DNA of 11,863 bases from JANNXY01 sp964472605 (GTDB lineage Bacteria; Patescibacteriota; Minisyncoccia; Phycocordibacterales; CAIZIN01). Made by a program: the position numbers and the translations under genes. The notes beneath the pieces were generated by a model that worked only from the letters and a program-made list of their open reading frames with translations, was not told the origin of the DNA and searched no databases. Where the stretch lies: the NCBI GenBank assembly GCA_964472605.1, contig CAYYLG010000020.1, positions 1 to 11,863 of the forward strand, given 5' to 3'. Positions 10,997 through 11,863 of this stretch are shown piece by piece. How positions within the stretch are numbered: position 1 is the first letter of the stretch; every line of letters starts with the position of its first letter.

Positions 10997-11863
10997 CTAT
11001 AAAAAGTTAAAAATTTTTAATTTTTCTTCCACAACTTTTTGCATAGCTTCCTTTGCAACTTTTTCATATTTATACGGAGCGACTTCGTCGGGTTTGGCAG
11101 AGAGGGCAGATTCGAGACCTTCACGATATGCCACACGGAGTTCGGTGTTCACATGCACCACTGCGACGCCGGCCTTAATAGCATTCTGTATGTCGGCGTC
11201 GCTGTTTCCTGATGCACCATGAAGTACAAGTGGTAGTCCTGTAGCTTCAGAAATTTCTTTCACTCGATTTATATTGAGCGCAGGATCCATACCTTTAGCG
11301 AACATACCATGAATGTTGCCTACCGCAGGAGCGAGCATATCTACACCCGTTTCTGCTACGAATTTCTTGGCATCATCTACAGTTGTAAGCATTGTATCAG
11401 TTATAGCCGCACCCTCTGGAACCTCTGTAAGAACCTTTGATGAGGTGCCGATGTAGCCAAGTTCACCCTCGATAATCACATCCCTACCAACAGATTTTGC
11501 ATAAACGACACACTCTTTAGCTTTTGAAATATTTTCCTCAAGTGGAAGTTGAGCGCCGTCAAAAATCGCAGAATCAAATCCTGCATCGATAGCCTCTTTC
11601 ACTCGCTCTACACTATATGTATGATCAGCATTGAGAAAGATTGGCTGATTACGTTCTTCACGGAGAACTTTCACAACAGAAGCAATTTCTAAAACTCCAG
11701 TAAAATCTCTTTCACCTTCTGACACCCCGACAATTACTGGCACGTTCAAATTCTTTGCAGCATCAGCTATCGCATACACACCTTCTAAGTTCGATACGTT
11801 GAAATGGCCGACCGCAATCCCTTTCTCCTTTGCTTCTTTTATATATTCTCTAAGTGTTTTCAT
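10997..11863 (-). CDS. fba: Class II (zinc) fructose-bisphosphate/ketose-bisphosphate aldolase
   Basis: A class II aldolase cleaving fructose 1,6-bisphosphate, or a related ketose bisphosphate such as tagatose-bisphosphate, into two trioses. The 288 residues have the family landmarks: GHFNVSNLE near the N-terminus (19-27), NADH (78-81) with catalytic D80 and zinc ligand H81, EGELGYIG (132-139), GNIHG (182-186) with zinc ligand H185, and LVLHGASG (212-219) with H215. VNTELR (238-243) follows, corresponding to the phosphate-binding NxDxxLR-type segment. The length fits the GatY/KbaY-like short class II subgroup (about 285). The ATG is at the very edge of the window, but MKTLREYIKEAKEKGIAVGHFN matches the family start, so it is probably complete. 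Its promoter lies outside. The next gene follows its stop after one base. Confidence 0.93.
   Translation of the reverse strand: MKTLREYIKEAKEKGIAVGHFNVSNLEGVYAIADAAKNLNVPVIVGVSEGERDFTGVLEIASVVKVLREERNQPIFLNADHTYSVERVKEAIDAGFDSAIFDGAQLPLEENISKAKECVVYAKSVGRDVIIEGELGYIGTSSKVLTEVPEGAAITDTMLTTVDDAKKFVAETGVDMLAPAVGNIHGMFAKGMDPALNINRVKEISEATGLPLVLHGASGNSDADIQNAIKAGVAVVHVNTELRVAYREGLESALSAKPDEVAPYKYEKVAKEAMQKVVEEKLKIFNFL

Noticed and set aside
11007..11020. TTAAAAATTTTTAA palindrome near the aldolase end as a terminator
   Set aside because: It lies within the coding sequence, is all A/T with no stable stem, and the next gene is translationally coupled across it.

Overview
The window looks like chromosomal DNA from a Patescibacteria (CPR) bacterium, most likely of the Parcubacteria type. 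It is A+T-rich and densely packed. Core translation genes are present in compact form (a short EF-Ts, an RF1 with a reduced N-terminal domain) and are interleaved with small or unknown membrane and coiled-coil proteins. No gene has a convincing Shine-Dalgarno sequence. All 15 visible stop codons are TAA (11) or TAG (4), none TGA. The phylum assignment is an inference from these features and general protein character, not from a tree.

Layout. (1) 1-1164, plus strand: the 3' end of an unknown gene with a Thr-rich tail, then 4 nt later an APH-fold small-molecule kinase. A two-way terminator (1233-1261) separates it from the opposing block. (2) 4411-1280, minus strand: the translation block rpmE, terminator, prfA (RF1), rpsB (uS2), tsf (EF-Ts), a small one-helix membrane protein and tRNA-Thr(UGU). 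(3) 6607-4457, minus strand: two adjacent unrecognised genes, a 515-residue coiled-coil/helical protein and a ~198-residue protein. They look like an accessory cassette inserted ahead of rpmE. (4) 6608-6736: a divergent promoter region with a 40-bp near-perfect palindrome and an 8-G homopolymer inside the -35/-10 spacer of the cassette promoter. The rightward promoter drives a 101-residue small-barrel protein. (5) 11863-7061, minus strand: class II fructose-bisphosphate aldolase coupled to a membrane protein with a Cys-repeat tail, a D-2-hydroxyacid dehydrogenase, bL25 (CTC type), a terminator, then a secreted coiled-coil/lytic transglycosylase protein.

Two results stand out. First, many genes here appear to be transcribed leaderless or nearly so. 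Five start codons lie exactly 6 nt after a -10-like hexamer (prfA, the 515-residue gene, the 101-residue gene, the transglycosylase and the dehydrogenase), and three ribosomal-protein genes share a TTGCnn-N16/17-GGTAAAnT promoter 8-11 nt before ATG. Second, the 515-residue gene combines that architecture with a G8 tract in its promoter spacer. The Neisseria porA promoter is a known precedent for phase variation by slippage in such a tract, so this uncharacterised two-gene cassette is the best candidate in the window for an undescribed, possibly switchable system.

There is no gene-free stretch over 300 bases. The longest are 1165-1382 (terminator plus tRNA) and 6608-6736 (divergent promoters plus palindrome). 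I see no CRISPR array, insertion sequence or rRNA.
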